From Coprinellus micaceus (taxonomy: Eukaryota; Basidiomycota; Agaricomycetes; Agaricales; Psathyrellaceae): DNA of 64,000 bases. Of the stretch, positions 46,974 to 60,242 are shown one piece after another. The stretch covers positions 310,001-374,000 of the forward strand of contig OX596340.1 of assembly GCA_951394405.1 (NCBI GenBank), read 5' to 3'. Positions within the stretch are counted from its first letter, which is position 1, and each line of letters begins with the position of its first letter. Under the pieces are notes generated by a model. That model saw only the letters and a list, made by a program, of their open reading frames with translations. It did not search any database and had not been told where the DNA came from. Position numbers and translations under genes: made by a program.

Positions 46974-49196
46974 TCAATGGCTATCGTGAAGACTCAGTGT
47001 ACTCCCGTTACTCCCGAGTCCCCATTCACCCCTTTTCCTGCTTCTCTCCTCGGTCAAAGTTAACAACTCTTCACTTCTGACTGGACGAAATACCCAGGTC
47101 AACCAATTCCCTCCACTTCTTCGGCTAGGGAGGTACATGTCGTCCAAGAGGTCATCCATGGCCTGAATCCATCTACATGAAAGGAGAGGTCAGTGAATCT
47201 GACATGAGGCAAGTGCTTGACCTAACGCACGAAAGTTGGGGGAAAGTGCTAACGTAGCTAGGATTCGTCCAAACGGTCGAACTGGGGAAACGCTGCTTCA
47301 TCCACGCCAAGTTGCGGACAGTGCTTCGTACGGCCTCTTCTGGGCCCCCAGGGAGTCGCATATTTTCACCAAGGAAATACGACGATATCCAATGCGCGCT
47401 AACTTCGTAAACGTAGCCGATGTTGGCGGTTCCCTGGGACATTCAAGTGTTGTCAGGCTCTTTGGATTCCACCGTGAAGTAAGCCACGTACAATTGCTCC
47501 AGTAGCAGCTATGTCGCGTCGCTGAATTGATTTCGCAGGGACGAGACCTTTGTACAGACCCGGAGCGAGGATCCTAGCTTGTGAAGAAGGGGCACCCTCC
47601 GGCGGGTTATGGAGGGACTTATAGTCCCAGGAAAACTCGTCCAAATCTTCAGGGTCGATCTCGTGCGTCAGACCTACCTCCGACGCTAGGTCCTCTAGTG
47701 TATGAGTGTCAGATCGATGGCCACATACACATCACTCGGAGAGCTTACTGTTGAAAATCGCATCCCAGGACGACCGATATCCTGTCGAAAGGATAATTGC
47801 TGCTGCTTCCAACTTCTCTCCTGTGTTGATCTCAACCCCGCCTTCGTAGAATCTGGATACGTGCGTCCTTGTTTTAAGGTTGATCTTGCCTTGGGTGGCG
47901 AGAGCTGGGAAGCAATTCTCTCGTCGAACGCCTTGGTCCCCGTAGCGGGTGTCCCAGAAGAGCGAATGGGTGTCGCGGAGCGGCGAATCTGCAGGTATGT
48001 CATATGTTGCGTACTGAGGGCGAGTTAGTGGCTTTTACTCTGACATAAGAAAAAAAGGGGCATCAACGTACTGATTCTTCTTGTAGGTACTTCCAGAAGC
48101 GATGGACTATTTTGCTCCCAGCCCAAGTATTGTGCAAAAAATTCCTGAGAGGCCATCAATGGAATAGCAATGGGACGCGTCAAGGGTCACTCACTCCAGT
48201 CGGGTGTCCAGGTCTATTCGGGGTCCGAGGACAGTCATGAGTCTAGCGAATCAATGGTGAGGAAGATACTCTGCAAAGAGGTAGGGCAGCACGCACCGAC
48301 TTTGTCTGATATTCCCAGGAAGAGGAGCTCGAGATGAAATGAACATATCAAGCTTGCTGCAAACCACTGTGACGGGGATCCCTTCGTTGGCCAGGTACGC
48401 CGACATGCTATCGTCCAGTGAGCGTTCAGGGTAGCCGTCGACAGGGACCGCGTTTCACTCACTCTTGTGCTGACTTCCCTCCCCCTACCACCACCACAGG
48501 CTTTCCCGGAGAGGCTTTGGCACTCGCCACAATCGATTCCATGCCTTTCCAAGACTCGCTTGAATGAAACACTGGACCCACGAATCTGACTTTGGTAGCA
48601 TCACTGGGCGACAGACCGGCAGGGACTTTCGGAGCACTATTCCCTCCCGTGCAAACAACGATCTTGGAAAAGCTCAACGTCTCCTCTGTCTTCTTGAGGT
48701 TGCTGGGATCCGTTTCCTGGACGTCGATCCTCCATCCCTTCCCAGTATCGCCCCGTCGGATTTGCAAAACCTCCGTATTGAACCGTACCACGCTCTCCCC
48801 TTGCGGCGTAAGGAACTTGTCGTGGTATCGTTCGAAATACCTGCAGGCGTCGATGCCCTTCAACCTGTTATCTGGAGTAGAACCCTCTCCATCTGGCGTA
48901 GACTCCATAGCAAGAGACGAGAACCTCATTTCTCCGTAGACACTACGGGTCCCAGTTAGTACGTGCGTATTGAGCCCCAGAAAACTAAATCAAACAGACT
49001 TGTTCAGGTGCATGTCGGGATACACGCGGCCTCTTGCCCATACCCCACCGACAGTAGAGTCCCTACATATGACTTGAACGTCCTGGAATCCATCTTTCAA
49101 AAGAACGTGGGCAGTTACGAGCCCAGCAGGACCTGCACCGATGATGCAGATTGGTTCGCGTCTCACTTTTTCGGCGTCGACAGTTGGCCAAGGCAT
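46974..49196 (-). CDS. Flavin-containing monooxygenase-like protein, tandem copy A
   Basis: Nine exons (49000-49196, 48463-48942, 48297-48407, 48195-48242, 48072-48144, 47749-48013, 47492-47694, 47231-47433, 46974-47172) give 592 residues in one frame. Motifs: FAD-binding CIIGAGPAGLVTAHVL, an FMO-like motif FVGPVFHSSESW in place of the classic F-x-G-x3-H-x3-(Y/F), the NADPH-binding VVVVGGGKSAQE, and the late LSTGYRSSW. Class B flavin monooxygenases of this kind oxidise N- or S-containing or ketone substrates using NADPH and O2; fungal members often serve secondary metabolism or detoxification, but the substrate cannot be told. It is followed by the conserved C-terminus with NWLTWVFRPVRSEEL. 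Copies B and C lie upstream in the same orientation. Confidence 0.9.
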
Positions 49197-49669
49197 GAAG
49201 TAGGGAGGGGGGGAGTTAGTTCTTGCTGAAGGCCAGCATGGCGATGTTCCCTTCATACTTATATTACAGAGGACCCTACTGCGGCGCATGCCAAGGAGAC
49301 TCCGCAAGAGACATGCGCGACTGCGTGCGGGACGCCAAGAACCCGATGTGGTTGTGGCGCAAATAGGCGCCCAAAGTCCCCCGAGAAAGACATCAGCGTC
49401 CCTTCAATGTCACGGTCTCCGATCTCTCCGTCTGTACTAGGCCCTGAAAGGTGCCCAAAGTGAGTATCGCGCAGGATATGATAAAAATCGCGCAGTGTTA
49501 GACAGGGTCCAGTCACCTGGATGCCCCTGAGCTGCGGCTGCACATACTTGTCAGAGTACCAATTTGAACATGGAATTCTCCGAAGCAGGTGTAGGATATG
49601 TGTCAAATTAAGCGCCGTGTAGCAAAGGATCGACGTCCTTTCTAAGCCTTCCTGAAAGTTGAAGTGAGG
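49197..49669. other. Intergenic region between FMO copies A and B
   Basis: 473 bases; AAGCGCCG, a near match to the recurrent motif, lies near 49,610. No gene recognised. Confidence 0.5.
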
Positions 49670-51945
49670 TTAGGCGTTGAGATACCGCCACCACCAGTTC
49701 GGCACATTCATCTGTGGCTGACCATGCCAACCCCTCTCTTTATGGGCTCTTTCCTCGTGCAAGGTGACCAATTCTTCGCTTCGAACTGGGCGGAACGCCC
49801 ACGTAAGCCAGTTCCCTCCGCTGCGCATGCTGCGAAGGTATAGGTCTTCGAGCAGATCATCGACAGCCTGTATCCAGCTGCTCGGGAGGCTTCCATGAAC
49901 ACTTCTACTTACGCCAAGCCCTAATTGCGCTTACCTTAGCTGGGGCAAGGCACTGGCATAGCTCGGGTTCCTCCAAATCGTCGAGTTCGGGAATCGCGTC
50001 TTTATCCAGGCGAGGTTGCGGATTGTCTCCTCGACCGCATCTTCTGTGCTTTCGGGCAGGCGCATCTTCTCACCGAGGAAGTACGAGGATATCCAATGGG
50101 CGGCTACTTCCCATGAGTATCCGATGTTCACGCTAAACTAACAATACCATAGGGTAAGCGAGATGTTGGGTCAAAGCGGAGAGTAAGGCACGCACAACGG
50201 CTCCATTCACTGCTATATCGCGTTGTTGGATGGACTTGGCGGGGACGATGCCTTTGTAGAGGCCCGAGGCTCGAATCGGGGATTCTGAAATCCAGGCCTC
50301 TGCGTTAGGCGCGTCGTGCAGAGATGTGTAATCCCATGTATGCCGGTCCATTCCTTTGGGGTCAACCAGTTGGGTAAGCCCGACTTCGTTCGCTGTCTCT
50401 TCTGCGAGGTCGCCGCAAGGTGAGCGCTTCCACTTCATGCTTCCGAGCATAGCTTTACCTACCATTGAATACTGAATCCCAAGAGGACTTGTATCCAGTT
50501 GCAAGGATGATTGCAGAAGCTTCAACCTTCTCCCCCGTATCCAGCACGACGCCGTCCTCGTAGTACCCCGACACGTGGTTCGAACTTTCAAGCTTAATCT
50601 TCCCTTGAAGTGCCAGGGCCGGAAAGCTGTCTTCCCTCGGGACGCCTTCATCTCCGTACCTGACGTCCCAGAACATGGTACGAGTGTTTCGAAGTGGCGA
50701 ATTTCTAGGGATATTATAGGCAGCGAACTGTTGATTTGCGCTGAAGGGTCGGTGTATATGTTGGGCAGGAGAAAGGTGAAGGACGCACGGATTGTTCGGC
50801 CAGGCTTTCCCATATTTTCTTGGTCAGTTTGCCTCCAAGCCAAGTGTTGTGCAGGAACTTTCTGAAGGGATCATCAGCAGATGGAGGGAGAGGTGGGCCT
50901 TGTGGATTCTCACTGACTCAGTGAGGGTATTTAGGTCTCTTCGGGGTGCAAGAAGGGTCGAAAGGCTGTCGGAGGGTGTGAACTCCAAATCTTCCGTAGC
51001 GGGAAACTTGAAGTGGCTCTCACCGACTTTGCCGAATGTTGCTGGAGAACGAGGGGTTTGATACGAGGAACATGTCGAGCTGGTTGCATACGACCTTGAC
51101 AGGGACTCCCTGGTTTGCAAAGTACGATGAAATGCTAACAATCCAGCCATGGCCGAGAGGTGAGGCGACTTCTCGAATCGTGTGGCGAGATACTTACTCT
51201 TGGGCTGACTTTCCGCCACCAACGACTACCACAGGTTTGCCAGAGGATCGAGCAGCCTCCTTGATAGTTTCCGTAGCGCTCCAGGAGTCACCAGAGTGTA
51301 TCACAGGGCCGGAGAACCCAGCTTGGAGAGCAGAGGCTGGTTCTAACCCAGCAGGAACTTTCGTCGCGCTCGTCCCTCCTGTGCACACAACGATGCGGGC
51401 AAAATGCAGAGTTTTCAGACCTTCGTCCTCATTGCCTTCTACGGTAGGTAATTCCGTGCTGTCCCGGACGTCAACATCCCATCCTACATCACCCTCTCCA
51501 CGTTGAATTCGGAGTACTTCGGTGTTGAGTCGAACGACGCTCTTGCCGTCCATAACGAGGAATTTGTCGTGGAATTCTTCCATATAGCCGCAAATGTCTG
51601 TTCCCTTGAGTCTACTCTCCGCGGCTGCGGGTCCGCCGCTGTCCGAAGGTCGTGTCATGGGCAGAGCTGAGAACCTCAGTTCGCCATGGACGCTTGGGAC
51701 GGCACTTCAATTAGCTGTGCTCAAGGAAGCTGGGAAACGCGACCTTACTTGTTGGTATACATGGACGGGTACACCCGCCCCTTTGCCCATACTCCGCCCA
51801 CAGTTGAGTCTTTGCAAAGCACCTGGACGTTTTGGAAGCCGTCGTTGAGAAGGACTTGGGCGGTGATTAGCCCAGCTGGTCCGGCTCCGACGATGCAGAT
51901 GGGGTCGCTTTTCACTCGTTCTGGGTCCACAGAGGTCCAAGCCAT
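49670..51945 (-). pseudogene. Flavin-containing monooxygenase-like, tandem copy B, one-base frameshift
   Basis: Exons equivalent to those of copy A are 51749-51945, 51198-51692, 51024-51134, 50918-50965, 50789-50861, 50463-50728, 50196-50401, 49935-50137 and 49670-49877. Exons 1, 3, 4, 5 and 8 equal copy A in length. The sixth is 266 bp instead of 265. The extra base sits in a T run (plus-strand AAA at 50700-50702): the frame reads YNIPRN, then must shift to continue SPLRNTRTMFWDVRYGD. No alternative splice site that I tested repairs it. All flanking exons keep clean frames and the motifs CIVGAGPAGLITAQVL, VVVVGGGKSAQE and LATGYKSSWD. The gene is therefore either freshly inactivated or carries a sequence error. 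Without the shift it would encode 601 residues. Confidence 0.85.
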
Positions 51946-52218
51946 GATCTCTGGCGCGAGAACCACTTGACCCTGAAGGAAATTGCTGCAAAGTGGTTGT
52001 GGTTGGGAGCAAGGTTGTGTGTGAAATAAGCGCCGAACTCAGTTGATGTATATCACTCAGGCCACTAGCTACCCCTCTCCCCGACGTTTATGAAACGCGA
52101 TTAACCTGAAACCAATAATCGCATTGATTCTGCGGTAATATGAATAACTCAAGGGAACCAAGATCTAGATTGAGTTAGATTGCGTCCATAGAGGTTGAAC
52201 CAGCACGCAGTGGGAGGA

Positions 52219-54479
52219 CTATGCCAAACCGCCAAATGTCTCCCTTCTCTTCTTCCTCCTTTCATCGCTGAGGGTCACCAGCTCGTCGCTGCTGATAGGT
52301 TTGAACAGCCAGGTCAGCCAGTTTCCACCGCTTCGCACACTAGGCAGGTACATATCCTCCATGAGCTCGTCCATCGCAATTGGGGACCTGAAAGAAACCG
52401 TCAGCCTTCGGGACTTGGTCTGCACATGATGCTCCTCTGTGGGGGGACTACGTACGAGAGGTAAGGAATATACGCTGCATAGGAAGGGTTGTCCCAGACA
52501 GCGCACGCGGGGTATCTTCTCATCACCCATGCAAGGTGCTGGATGACAGCCTCTGTTGCATCTTCAGGGGACTTAGGAAGCCTCATTTTCTCGCCGAGGA
52601 AGTAAGCCGAAATCCAGTGAGCGTTCACTTCCCACGTGTATCCGGAGTTTGCGTTGAACTATTAGAGTTTCACCAGAAGGTACATTAGCTGACCGGCGGG
52701 GAGAGCGGAAACAAGAGATCGATACGAACTGTTGCGCCGTTGACGGCGATGTCTCGTCTCTCGATGCCCTTGGCCGGAACCATGCCTTGGTACAGGCCCG
52801 GAGCTACGAAGGGCCCCGTCGGGACCTCGTATTCTGGCCTTGGGGGGTTTTTAAGTGACGGGTAGTTCCAGCAATGGGCATACTTCTCCAGATCCTTTGG
52901 GTCCACTCGGTGCGTAAGGCCAATATCTAGGCATGTTTCGTCTGGGAATGAAAATGTTTGTCACGAGGTATCACAGATGCATGAGCGGGAGGAGACACCT
53001 ACTATCTAGAATGCCCTTCCAAGAGTTGACGTACCCAGTCGCACTAACCACGGCAGAAGCGTTGATCCTCTGCCCATTTTCCAAAAGGACCCCGGTGCTC
53101 ATGAATTGGGCGACATGCGTTGGGGCAACAGCCGTTATTTTCCCGCTCATGACCTTAGCAGCGAAGCTTTCATCAGAACGACCACCCTCATCTCCGGTGC
53201 GGATGTCCCAGAGGAGCGAACTCGCATGGCGAAGAGGGGAGTCCTTGGGTATGTTGTATGTGCTGTACTGTATTCGGTAATCAGTGAAGCGGATCGAGAG
53301 CCATGCAAGGGCTACACACCGTTTCCGCTGTGATATGGTTGAAGGCAATCTTGACTATCTTGCCTCCAAGCCAGGTCGAGTGTAAGAACCGTCTAATAAT
53401 CGGGAGTGAGCGCGAAGCCAGCCAGCCAGTTGTGTACAGTGCTTACTGCACCCTGGTTCGAAGATTCATGTACGGCGAAAGCACGCTGAGCATACGACCC
53501 TGACGGAGAAATTTGGGTGCAGGGGAGGGCGACGCGAGGAATAGCTCAAGCTTGTTGTACACAACGGCGACAGGGACATTTTGAGCGGCGAGTAAGGCGG
53601 AGCAGCTATGGGTACAGATTTAAAACGAACCAAAGCTTGGATAAAACATTCACTCACTCCTGTGCAGACTTTCCCCCGCCTATGACAACGATAGGGTTAC
53701 CAACGCCATTGGGGCCTTCCTTGGACTCAGTGGATTTCCGGGCGGCGGTCAACAACTCTGCTTGACGGGGCCATGCCTCGGCGGAGTGAATGACTGGTCC
53801 TGTATATCCGGCAGCGCGGGCATCTTCTGGGTTCAGTCCTTTCGCGAACTTTAGAACGCTGCAACCCTAGTCACGGTAACATAAACTTCGTTACTCTCTG
53901 ACTCTCTGAATCAGCCTGGAAAGTGGAGGGTCTTTCGCACGTACCCCAGTACAGAGGACGATTCTGGGAAAGCGTAGGGTTTCCGTCTTCTCAGGATTCC
54001 TTGTATCCCTCACGGAGAGGGACCAGCCCTTCAAACCAGGCCCGCGCTGGATCCGAGTGACCTCGGTGTTGAATCGGACGATACTCCTCCCCTCCTTGAC
54101 GAAGAACCTATTGTGAAATTCCTCCATGTAGGTTGAGATGTCACTTCCTCTGAGTCGACCGCCCGTGGAAGACGCGTCTATGGGACGTGCCATTGGAAGT
54201 GCAGAGAATCTAAACTCTCCATGGACACTGTGTGTGAGGTGTCAGGCACTGGAGGAGAAATCCACGATGAAACGCGACGCACTTGTTGATACGCATCGTT
54301 GGGTATATCCGTCCCTTCGCCCAAACCCCTCCAACTGAAGAATCCTTGCATATGATGTACACATTCTCGAAGCCATCTTGAAGGAGAACTTGGGCGGTGA
54401 CCAACCCAGCAGGCCCTGCACCAATAACGCATATTGGTTCGCGTCGAACCTGGGCGCTGTCGACTTGGTTCCAAACCAT
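52219..54479 (-). CDS. Flavin-containing monooxygenase-like protein, tandem copy C
   Basis: Nine exons (54283-54479, 53945-54227, 53658-53866, 53447-53605, 53320-53392, 53003-53267, 52730-52941, 52456-52658, 52219-52387) encode 589 residues. Motifs are CVIGAGPAGLVTAQVL for FAD, YTGPVIHSAEAW at the FMO-like site, and VVIGGGKSAQE for NADPH. Exon 1 (197 bp), the 73-bp exon, the 265-bp exon and the 203-bp exon match copy A. Unlike A and B, the first large exon is split by an intron at the LCTGG motif (53867-53944), and the intron separating the 111- and 48-bp exons of A and B is absent. Two TAAGCGCCC motifs lie upstream (54729-54737 and 54921-54929). Substrate unknown. Confidence 0.9.
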
Positions 54480-55350
54480 GGCTGGGGGCGAGATGGAACC
54501 GAGGATTTCGGGGTGGTTACTCCAGAAAGCAAGTGCTGAAGTGGCAGTTTCTGCTCGGGAGTGAGCTGGTCCTGTCAGTGCTGCGGAGCTAGTATATTTT
54601 TGAATGAATTGACCAGCCGATAAACGTTGTCGGCCTTCCGGGGACTGGGAAGTGGCGTTACCGAGATAAGATCACCTGCCTCCCCTGTTTTGAAGTCCAT
54701 TCCTCCACGCCCTGGGCATTCCGAGCCCTAAGCGCCCATGCATCGGCGGGACAGTGTGGGGGGCCCAAGGCCAACCTTATACTCAGTGGTTCCCATCATA
54801 GATGCCGGTCTTCGTATACCGAGAAGAAGGTGCCGGCACTGAATGTGTTTGGAATGAGACGATTTGAGGACGGGTTCGAGAGTAACATTTCTGGCCTTCT
54901 GGATAATGGGAGTTGTCGGTTAAGCGCCCGACGTCCAAACAGGAAGCCGGCCAATCATTTGTAGGTATTTGCGTCCCAGGTCGTCGCCAAGCAAGCACCA
55001 AATTCTAACTTTTCGTCCTTTGGGCCATACCAGAGTCCAGATGAACGTCAGGTCATACTTATCGAAATGTCAAGGCGGTCCACCTATGATCCACAAGAAA
55101 GTTGCTACTTATTAATTACATTAGAATTTGTCTGACTTCGGCAAGAGCAACAGAGGGAAAGAGAAACCCCGCAAATAATGAGGCGCGGCAAATGAAGGGG
55201 AGAAGAGAGAAAGAACAAGAGGTATAACAATGAAGGGTAAGCATCTATTCGGTACAGGTATTGTTCGAGTTGATGACGAGGGGGACAAGAAGACGATCGT
55301 CGTGATAGATCATAAAGGGCGTGACAAGAACCAAGGTGGAGAGTCGTCGT
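54480..55350. other. Intergenic region between FMO copy C and chitin synthase
   Basis: 871 bases holding the FMO-C promoter, including TAAGCGCCC at 54729-54737 and 54921-54929, and the 3' flank of the chitin synthase gene. No gene seen. Confidence 0.5.
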
Positions 55351-58300
55351 TTACTCTCCAGCGAACAGACGAATGATCATATACGCCGAACAGCCAACAA
55401 AGCGGACAACTAAAATTGCAACATCAATGTCCGAACCAACGAATGCGCACAGGGGAAAGAGACTTACACGCTAGACCGGCAACCGAGAACAACAAGAACG
55501 CCATATACCCACTGACCACCTTCTGCGCGTTCCCGCTCCCACTCGTCGACGTAATCGCGGCCGCGAGCAGTCCATTCGTCAACGTCCAAGCCAACAGCAC
55601 GTTAGTTCGGAAATTGCGGTAATAGTCCTCCTGCTGTGTGCTGCTATCGACTTTTGCCTCGACCTTCGGGGGCTTGGTGTTGAGAACGTGGATGGCATCT
55701 TCGTACAGACCGTTGATATCCTTCTCGCTGCTTGGGACTTCAACCTCGACTTCGTTTTTCTTTCCGGTCGTTGCGACTGCACCGAGGCTGGCTGCGGGCT
55801 TGTTGTCTCCTTTGGTACCCCAGGACACGTCGTGCACGTTGGAGAACTGGATAGAATTAGATTGGGGGTTAAGAGCGGAGGAAGTGGGACGTACAGCGTA
55901 GACGTTGAGAACCGCGATATATGAAGGGGCCATGAGAATATATTGAACGAAGGAGGTAATCATGTGCCAAGGTTCAAACTGAAAGACGGTACGGGTGAGT
56001 GGAAGCGGGATGCGACTTGAGAGATGTTACGCACGAAGATTAGGGAGGACAAGATGTACAATCCGAGCGTCGCCAGCAGAGACAAAACGATGTTCCTGAA
56101 AATGCTATTTGAGAAGATGCTTCCCAAACTAATCTTCTCAGATGCCGCAATGTTCTGTATACCCTTCACCGCCAGGAAGAAAGCAGCGAACTAGTAGAGA
56201 ACAGATGTGTGGTGAGCCTTCGGCGTGAACGGGGAGAGCAAGGAAGGTACTCACAGTCATATATACCGTGATGAGCGCAAACCCAATCATCGCCCCCGTG
56301 TAGAACCATTTCGCTCCTTGTGGGCGATTACCAAGCGACAGGATGAAGCAAGCGATGAGGAGGCCGACGTAGAAGTAGTTGAGGATGATGTTGAAGATGT
56401 TGATGCCTTTGAGACCGAACGTTTCGTCTTCCATGGCTTTCGCCAAGATTGCGAATGCGATGTAGTAGTTAGCCTGTTGAAGTTTTGTTTTAGTCCCCTA
56501 TTCACGAGATTAGGTTTGGAACGGCTCACCAGAGAGAACCAAGCAAAGATCAAGTTGAAGACTTGGTACACCATCTCAACGTGAATCCAGAACTTGCGCA
56601 GGAACGAGTGGGACGACCGATAAATGTAATGGAAATGCACAACCGAATGAACGGCGGCGAAGAACGACCCGTTTAACCAACGCCTTCTCTGCGAGATCAA
56701 CTCGGGGACCTGGTCTGGTACGTCGGTGACTGCATATGCGGACTTGACGTAGTGCAGCGTCCACGACCCTCCTCTCTTTGACACGAGCTCCCAACAAAGG
56801 ATACGATCTTCAGCGAGGTACATGTTAGCCGTGAAGATGTCGGCGCCTGCACCGTGCATCGTCTCTCCGAGGAAGTACTTCTGGAGCGGTCCAACTCCAG
56901 TCTTCGGATCGTTCTGTAGCGCAATATACCTGTACGCGCTGAAGGCTCCGGGCAACACGGTGATGTATCCGAAGACGGACTCCAAGGGCTTGTCCAAGAT
57001 GTTCGACATCTTGTATTCGAAGTTCTGTGCTGCGACCAGGGGGTTGATGAGGTTCGTGCCGTACTTTCCCTTGAGCGCGACGATCTCCCCGCAAGCACCG
57101 CCAACGTTGGAGTTGATATCGAAGGCCTTCCAGAGATGGTAGATGGAGGTGGGTCCCGGCATGGTACCAACATCAAGGAGCACGCAGACGTTGGGTTCGA
57201 GGATCGGTCCGAATGCGTTGAAGAACCATCTGTGCGAGTTGATCTTCTTCTGGTTCTTCTCCTTCAAGCAGAAGATGATCTGTACGGGTACGAGGCCTTT
57301 CTCTGCGCCTTCGATCTTGAGCGAAGGGTTCACGGAGACTGCGAACGCGGTCAGACGGGTTCGCTATAAGCTGAAATAACTCACTCTGCGTCGTGTACTC
57401 GTAGATATGAGCCGTGACATCCTTGATTCCGACCTTGGTCTTCGCCACTCCCTCCTGGTACGCGCCCATCGCGGCGATGACGCTAAGCGTCCGCGAGTTG
57501 ATCTTTGCACGACCGTCGCTGACAATGCACACCACGACCTTCTTCCACCCTTCCTTGCCCCACGTCTTGCTACGGTCACGCTTCGTCAAATGCACGATGT
57601 TCTTCATCACTCCGTGCATTGTCCGGCAGAACAGCTCCTCGTCTTCGTTGTACATGGTCATCACGATGAACAGCTCCGTCTTGCGAGGTGGGTCGTAGTG
57701 CACTTGCCGCAACGTGAAGCCGGCTTCTTTGAAGTCGTTGGGGTCAGACGTCACCGCAGAGTAGCGCATGTGCGTGAACTCGCGCTCGTCCCGGCGGGGA
57801 CACATCTCCAGCAGCTTGGAGGGCACGGCATTGTCGAGCACAAAATTGCCGTGGAAGAGCCTGCGGGTAAATTAGCGCCGAGTTCAGAACCAGCACAGGG
57901 CTGAACTCACTCGACCTTCTTCACGGTCTTGTATCGCCGTGGAACGCGCTGCGGGATCCTCCCGTACCGAATATTGACCTCCGATCTGTCGTCCAGGCTC
58001 GGGGACGCAGACATCGGCCTGCCCAAATCGTCGTAGCTCCCCGGCATCTGGAAGCCCCCGACCGACAGCGTATTCGACGACGCAGGGTCTCGTCGCAGCA
58101 GCGGGATGTCTCCCGTATCCATGTCGTCCCCATGGTCGTCCTCGTGCAGGTCGTACCCTGACTGCGGTCCGTGGAAACCGGTCGACTGCTGGGGGACACC
58201 GAACGGTGGCAGGACCGATCCTGGGCCGTAGTTCGGCTGGGGTGGGGGCGAGTGGGTGATAATGGGCGGAGGTGGTGGGGGTGTCGGCACGACGGCGAGT

Positions 58301-58595
58301 GGGTACCCTGTTTGGGGCTGCTGGTAGGCATTGTTCATCATTGGAGGAGGAGGAGGGGGTGGGTTGAACTGCTGCTGCGGTGGATTGAACGGGTCGCTCA
58401 GTGCGGTATACTGGGGATCGTAGGGGTTTCCCTGCGTCTCGTACGGATCGTATAGGTTCGAGGGTGGAGGATACGCTGGCGCACCATACCCATCGTTGTA
58501 GCCGCGCCTCTGGCCTTCATCGGCCTATCCATCCTGATTGTCAGCTTCATCTCGAGTAAAAGCCCAGGCACACGCACCTCTGGGTATTGAGACAT
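55351..58595 (-). CDS. Chitin synthase (division 1, class I-III type)
   Basis: Nine exons (58578-58595, 57911-58524, 57385-57860, 56530-57338, 56255-56473, 56035-56190, 55895-55978, 55468-55846, 55351-55409) encode 937 residues. The first exon codes only for MSQYPE. A disordered, Pro/Gln/Tyr-rich N-terminus of about 200 residues precedes the chitin synthase N-terminal domain ([20 protein letters not shown]) and the glycosyltransferase-2 core with [19 protein letters not shown] and the catalytic QRRRW motif. Then come a cluster of membrane helices and a short cytosolic end. The enzyme makes beta-1,4-GlcNAc chains at the plasma membrane and extrudes them to the cell wall. Lack of a myosin-motor or cytochrome b5-like domain places it in division 1. 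I give no class number within that group. Confidence 0.94.
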
Positions 58596-60242
58596 TCTTG
58601 AAGACAAAAACTCTGCTTTGCGGCCTTTTGAGGCCTTCCACAATCCGCAGATGAAGGCTGTTCGAGGTTGCTTGCGGAGCCAGGGGCAGCACTGCAACTC
58701 ACTGCAACCAAATCAGGCTGATGAATTATATAATCATCGTTTGGGCATGGATCTGGGCGCCAAGGCGACGGAGCTGGTCCTCCTTGTCCCGGCATTCATC
58801 TTGCATTCAATCGTTGTTAAGAGCGTTGATAATGCGTACGAAACAAGGCTTGTTGAAGTGTTCAGTAAGGACCACAAGATTATTGAGATCACAACGAACG
58901 GCCTCACAGTTGAAATCAGCCAAGAGAATTTGCACCGACAAGTGCGTCATCGCCGCTTAGCGCCCACCTGAAAGCGATACGGCGTAGGAAGATCCCAGAG
59001 CCAGGGAAAGATCCATGGGTGCTTAAGGATGGAGGGATTAAGAAAAAGCTCATATCCATATATGTATGCACGAAGCACAGGATAATGGTTTCTCACCGTT
59101 GAACGAGCTTCTCCGGTCGGTGCCACTGGCGAACGTCCCACTGTCGAGGGCATAGCACAGGGAAGCATCCCAGGAACATGGGAAGGCCAGCGCTGGTCAA
59201 AAGGGGTGTGAAGGCCGCGTAAAGATGATCTTGCTAGGATGTAAAATCCCGGATCATACGCCTGACCGAGCAATGTCGTGAATTTCTGGAAAGTCGCCTG
59301 GTACTACGCGTTCGAAATCTTCCACACGCTCGCAAATGCCTTCGTGAGAGCTAACCGTCGTGCTTTTGGGTTATGTAGTGGGCACATATGCTGCCCCACT
59401 TTACGTACCCGCGCCCATGCACGCATGGATAATGCATACCTAGTCGTCGAACACGTTCGCCCTAGACATTGGCAACGCAACGCTGTGCACGAGAGGAATG
59501 TCAGCTATATGTTGGCTATATGCGTACTTACAAGCTCGATAACGCTTGGGAAGCTGAACACTGAACAAACGAATTCGTAGGGTTTTGATAGTACCAGGCG
59601 GCATCTGGTCTAAACACCTGGTTCTTCCGTATAGAGTCCTCTGCCAGGAAAGGGCTGATATGGACCAGAAGAATAGAAGGGCATATGTCAATGATTCTTG
59701 AGAGAGGAAGAGAGCTCGAAGTTGGACTAACGGCATTTACCGCGAAATCAGACCCCGCATCCAACTCAGCTTCGAGGCCGAGCCCGACTTGCGCGCTCAG
59801 GCTTACAAGGAGCTCGACACCAAAGTACATCGGGCAGTGGGGTAGTTGGAAATCGCTGGGAGAAACCTTTACGAAAGGGTTCAGGGAAGAGCACTCCGCG
59901 ACGAGAAGTATGGTTATGGGCCGGAAAGGCCCCGCCGGCTTGCTGCCTGCTTGTCCAAGAGATGTGGGATTATTGGAAGAGAGGATTTGGTGAGAGTCCC
60001 GTTCAGGAACAAGCGAGCGATGCGTCAAAAGATCTGGCTAGGAAAGGGGAATAAATGATGGCAGGGCTCGAGAATTAGACGATAAACTCTAGAGCACAAC
60101 AGTTAACTCACGAGGAGACGGGTTAGATGAACGCAATGCTAGAGTCCCCGCAATAGTGCACAACGGATCAGAAAGGGTCGATGAGATACTATAAACATAG
60201 GCAAGATACATCGAGATGAGTTCAGGGTGGGAGAAAGGACAC
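58596..60242. other. 1.6-kb region without a recognised gene
   Basis: It begins with the chitin synthase promoter (TTAGCGCCC at 58957-58965). Between 59,280 and 60,040 the plus strand reads coding-like patches (for example FEAEPDLRAQAYKELDTKV near 59,765) interrupted by stops, which suggests a decayed gene of unknown kind. Confidence 0.45.

Noticed and set aside
48990..49307. Open frame starting MRSLLGMRRSRVLCN upstream of FMO copy A
   Set aside because: The conserved start is at 49196, as in copies B and C; the extension is not shared.
57407..57904. 165-residue plus-strand open frame
   Set aside because: Antisense shadow of the chitin synthase core exon; no own signals.
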